From the NCBI GenBank assembly GCA_022615525.1, contig JAKEGN010000051.1, forward strand, positions 1 to 5,071: 5,071 bases of DNA, read 5' to 3'. Positions 5,061 to 5,071 of this stretch are shown one piece after another (positions within the stretch are counted from its first letter, which is position 1; each line of letters starts with the position of its first letter). Both the position numbers and the translations under genes were made by a program. The notes below the pieces were generated by a model. It was not told the origin of the DNA, did no database searches, and worked only from the letters and a program-made list of their open reading frames with translations. Source of the stretch: Woeseiaceae bacterium. Lineage in GTDB: Bacteria > Pseudomonadota > Gammaproteobacteria > Steroidobacterales > Woeseiaceae.

Positions 5061-5071
5061 CACTCGGGAAT

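Overview
The window has high GC and tightly packed genes, and looks like chromosomal DNA of a gammaproteobacterium (or a close proteobacterial relative). The guess rests on the family mix: a YdcR-like MocR regulator beside a DMT transporter, a DUF3300 exported protein, and an SPFH protein paired with an Arc-type ribbon-helix-helix (RHH) protein. Nothing allows a genus call. I saw no rRNA, tRNA, insertion sequence, CRISPR array or phage gene. No gene-free stretch exceeds about 140 bases.

Left block (1-1823): a divergent pair. The N-terminal 86 codons of a DMT/EamA-type membrane transporter run leftwards off the window edge. A full-length GntR/MocR regulator with an aminotransferase-like domain runs rightwards. 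Their 112-base shared spacer holds a good sigma70-type promoter for the regulator. A perfect 7-bp inverted repeat lies on the -10 region, a natural operator candidate for control of both genes. A stem-loop terminator candidate follows the regulator.

Middle block (1928-3634): a monocistronic-looking gene for an exported DUF3300 protein with a strong Shine-Dalgarno. It has a signal peptide, a conserved N-terminal domain, a Tyr/His-rich centre and a long Arg/Ser/Glu-rich tail ending in nine 12-bp (E-S-R-x) repeats. A GC-rich hairpin lies just upstream of its ribosome binding site.

Right block (3715-5071, minus strand): a compact cluster converging on the DUF3300 gene. In transcription order it has an SPFH/band-7 membrane protein, a 56-residue Arc-like RHH protein and a 49-residue single-pass membrane protein. 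The last two are small genes that simple ORF calling misses. An AT-rich array of ATGATAT half-sites in the SPFH promoter region has the roughly 11-bp periodicity expected of RHH operators, so the Arc-like protein may autoregulate the cluster. The convergent boundary carries a 14-bp perfect hairpin with a T-run that overlaps the 3' end of the smallest gene.

The item most deserving follow-up is the SPFH / RHH / mini-membrane-protein cluster with its operator.
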